A DNA stretch of 15,510 bases from Bacillota bacterium. Its GTDB lineage: Bacteria; Bacillota; Bacilli; Paenibacillales; Paenibacillaceae. Shown piece by piece: positions 14,599-15,510 of this stretch (position 1 is the stretch's first letter; each line of letters opens with the position of its first letter). The notes under the pieces are model-generated. The model did not search any database and was not told the origin of the DNA. It was given only the letters and a program-made list of their open reading frames with translations. The DNA lies in the NCBI GenBank assembly GCA_023433615.1, contig JAEZCJ010000144.1, positions 1-15,510 on the forward strand, in the 5' to 3' direction. The translations under genes and the position numbers were made by a program.

Positions 14599-14620
14599 GG
14601 CACTATTGTACCATATTGCC
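14599..14620. repeat. 22-bp imperfect dyad over the putative mgtC-like promoter
   Basis: The half-sites (GGCACTATTGT on the plus strand and its near mirror) agree at nine of 11 positions. The minus-strand TACAAT (14605-14610), a plausible -10 for the MgtC-family gene, lies inside the dyad. No convincing -35 was found, so promoter and operator are both tentative. Confidence 0.35.
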
Positions 14621-14665
14621 GCAGCAAGCGTAGAGCCTGCGCGCGCCACGAAGAGCGCATGACAA

Positions 14666-14695
14666 GCAGCCCGCCTTCGCGCGAAGGTGGGCTGC
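14666..14695 (-). terminator. GC-rich hairpin after the nucleotidyltransferase gene
   Basis: GCAGCCCGCCTTCG (14666-14679) pairs with CGAAGGTGGGCTGC (14682-14695) over about 13-14 bp with a single G-T wobble. It begins 15 bases after the stop codon at 14710-14712. The following minus-strand bases (TTGTCAT) are only weakly T-rich, so it is a probable rather than textbook terminator. Confidence 0.6.
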
Positions 14696-14709
14696 GGACA
14701 TGCTATTCG

Positions 14710-15495
14710 TTACAGATCGTCGACCGGAGGCTCATGCTCGACCCAGTTCCATTCGCTGTCGATCAGGAACTGATTCGGCCAGTCGACCGCTTGCTCCTCG
14801 AGGTTCAGGTAGCGAAGCATTTCCTCGCAGAAGGGATTGACGTTATCAGGCGCAGGGGCCGCCAGGACCTGTGCCAGCATAGCATCGTACGATGCCGGCT
14901 TCAACGGCGCGCGATGCGTCTCCGCAAGCAGCCACTTATGATAAGGGTATAACTGCTTGTTCTCATTCAAGACGATCCTGCTGGCGAACAGGACGATTTT
15001 CTGGATCGCGAGCACCTTCAGGTAGTCGTTCTGCTTCTTCACGGCTTCGCTGTAATACCATTTCCACGCCAGCAACTGCGAGACGAACCGCTTCCTGCGT
15101 TCCTCCTGCCGATCTACAGGGTATTCCGTCACGCGGGCCAGCAGCTCTTCGAGTCCGGGGATCCTGTTCTGCAGCACGATGCAATCTTGGAATGCATAAC
15201 GCGCCGGATCGCTGCCTCGCTCTGCAACCAAGCGAAGGAACGGGAGGCTCACGACCTTGCAGTCGATATAACCGCCGCTATACGTGCACACGTCCCACAG
15301 GCTGAAGGTCAACTTGTTCTCGCGCTTGCGCTTCTCGTACTCAACCTCATCCACGATGAGCATGATGTCGATATCCGAATCCGGTTTGGCGAAGCCATGA
15401 GCGATCGAACCGCCCATCAGAATAGCCAATATGGATGCATCATCCTTGTAACGCTCCATAAAAATGTCTAACGATTCCCGCTGCTGTTGCTCCAT
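14710..15495 (-). CDS. Nucleotidyltransferase domain protein (DNA polymerase beta superfamily)
   Basis: Encodes 261 residues. GGSIAHGFAKPDSDIDIMLIV (28-48) is the classic GS...SDxD motif, giving G29, S30, D41 and D43. YIDCKVV supplies the third carboxylate D78. So, unlike YgxA nearby, all metal-binding residues are intact. The remainder (about 110-250) is mostly helical, with WKWYYSEAVKKQNDYLK and a late PFCEEMLRYL segment. The fold transfers a nucleotidyl group to an antibiotic, protein or small molecule; nothing identifies the acceptor, and it is not clearly one of the known aminoglycoside enzymes. GGTGGAGAAGGA precedes the ATG. Its promoter lies beyond the right edge. Confidence 0.85.
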   Translation of the reverse strand: MEQQQRESLDIFMERYKDDASILAILMGGSIAHGFAKPDSDIDIMLIVDEVEYEKRKRENKLTFSLWDVCTYSGGYIDCKVVSLPFLRLVAERGSDPARYAFQDCIVLQNRIPGLEELLARVTEYPVDRQEERRKRFVSQLLAWKWYYSEAVKKQNDYLKVLAIQKIVLFASRIVLNENKQLYPYHKWLLAETHRAPLKPASYDAMLAQVLAAPAPDNVNPFCEEMLRYLNLEEQAVDWPNQFLIDSEWNWVEHEPPVDDL

Positions 15496-15510
15496 TCCTT
15501 CTCCACCTCT

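Noticed and set aside
14566..14709. Magnesium riboswitch (M-box) upstream of the MgtC-family gene
   Set aside because: The gap is 144 bases including the previous gene's hairpin; too short for that class plus a promoter, and no terminator/antiterminator pair near the start codon.
14975..15495. Aminoglycoside nucleotidyltransferase resistance gene
   Set aside because: The GS...SDxD fold is shared by many families; nothing beyond it resembles a known resistance enzyme, so I kept a general call.

Overview
The window looks like chromosome of a low-to-moderate-GC Gram-positive bacterium of the Paenibacillaceae (Paenibacillus or Cohnella type). The evidence is the start of a Firmicutes-type rrn operon at the left edge, strong AGGAGG-type ribosome binding sites, sigma-A-like promoters, and the protein families present: stalk/copper-amine-oxidase-N domains, SleL/YaaH-like GH18, a very large PKD-type secreted protein, and PerR. 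The genus is inferred, not proven. Every gene is on the minus strand except ygzB.

Right to left, in the direction of transcription, the layout is as follows. (i) 14710-15495 is a stand-alone nucleotidyltransferase of unknown target, followed by a GC-rich hairpin. (ii) 13870-14565 (MgtC/SapB family) and 11869-13830 (polytopic membrane protein with a DUF4097-like exported domain) form a probable operon. (iii) 11340-11765 is perR, the peroxide-sensing Fur-family repressor, with a consensus promoter whose -35 box contains the stop codon of the previous gene, and with its own terminator. (iv) 9451-11211 is a membrane-anchored, stalk + SH3 + GH18 cell-wall hydrolase. (v) 9000-9377 is ygzB on the plus strand, sharing a bidirectional terminator with the hydrolase gene. 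(vi) 7877-8764 is ygxA. (vii) 7732-7839 is a short promoter-to-terminator cassette, either a small RNA or an attenuator. (viii) 6672-7616 and 371-6658 form a tight two-gene operon: a secreted stalk-domain protein and a 2095-residue secreted multidomain protein. (ix) 1-370 holds tandem rrn promoters, a boxA-like element and the first bases of 16S rRNA.

The backbone perR - ygzB - ygxA - rrn, with these relative orientations, is the order known in Bacillus subtilis (perR, ygzB, ygxA, rrnD). Against it, two pieces look inserted: the GH18 gene between perR and ygzB, and the stalk/giant-protein operon between ygxA and rrn. The second is the most accessory-looking part of the window. It is preceded by a possible attenuator and runs directly toward an rRNA promoter with no convincing terminator in between.

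Most of the rest is housekeeping or cell-envelope material: metal/oxidative-stress control (PerR), envelope proteins (MgtC-like, DUF4097-like) and peptidoglycan processing (GH18). I see no CRISPR array, transposase, phage gene, tRNA or recognisable riboswitch class.
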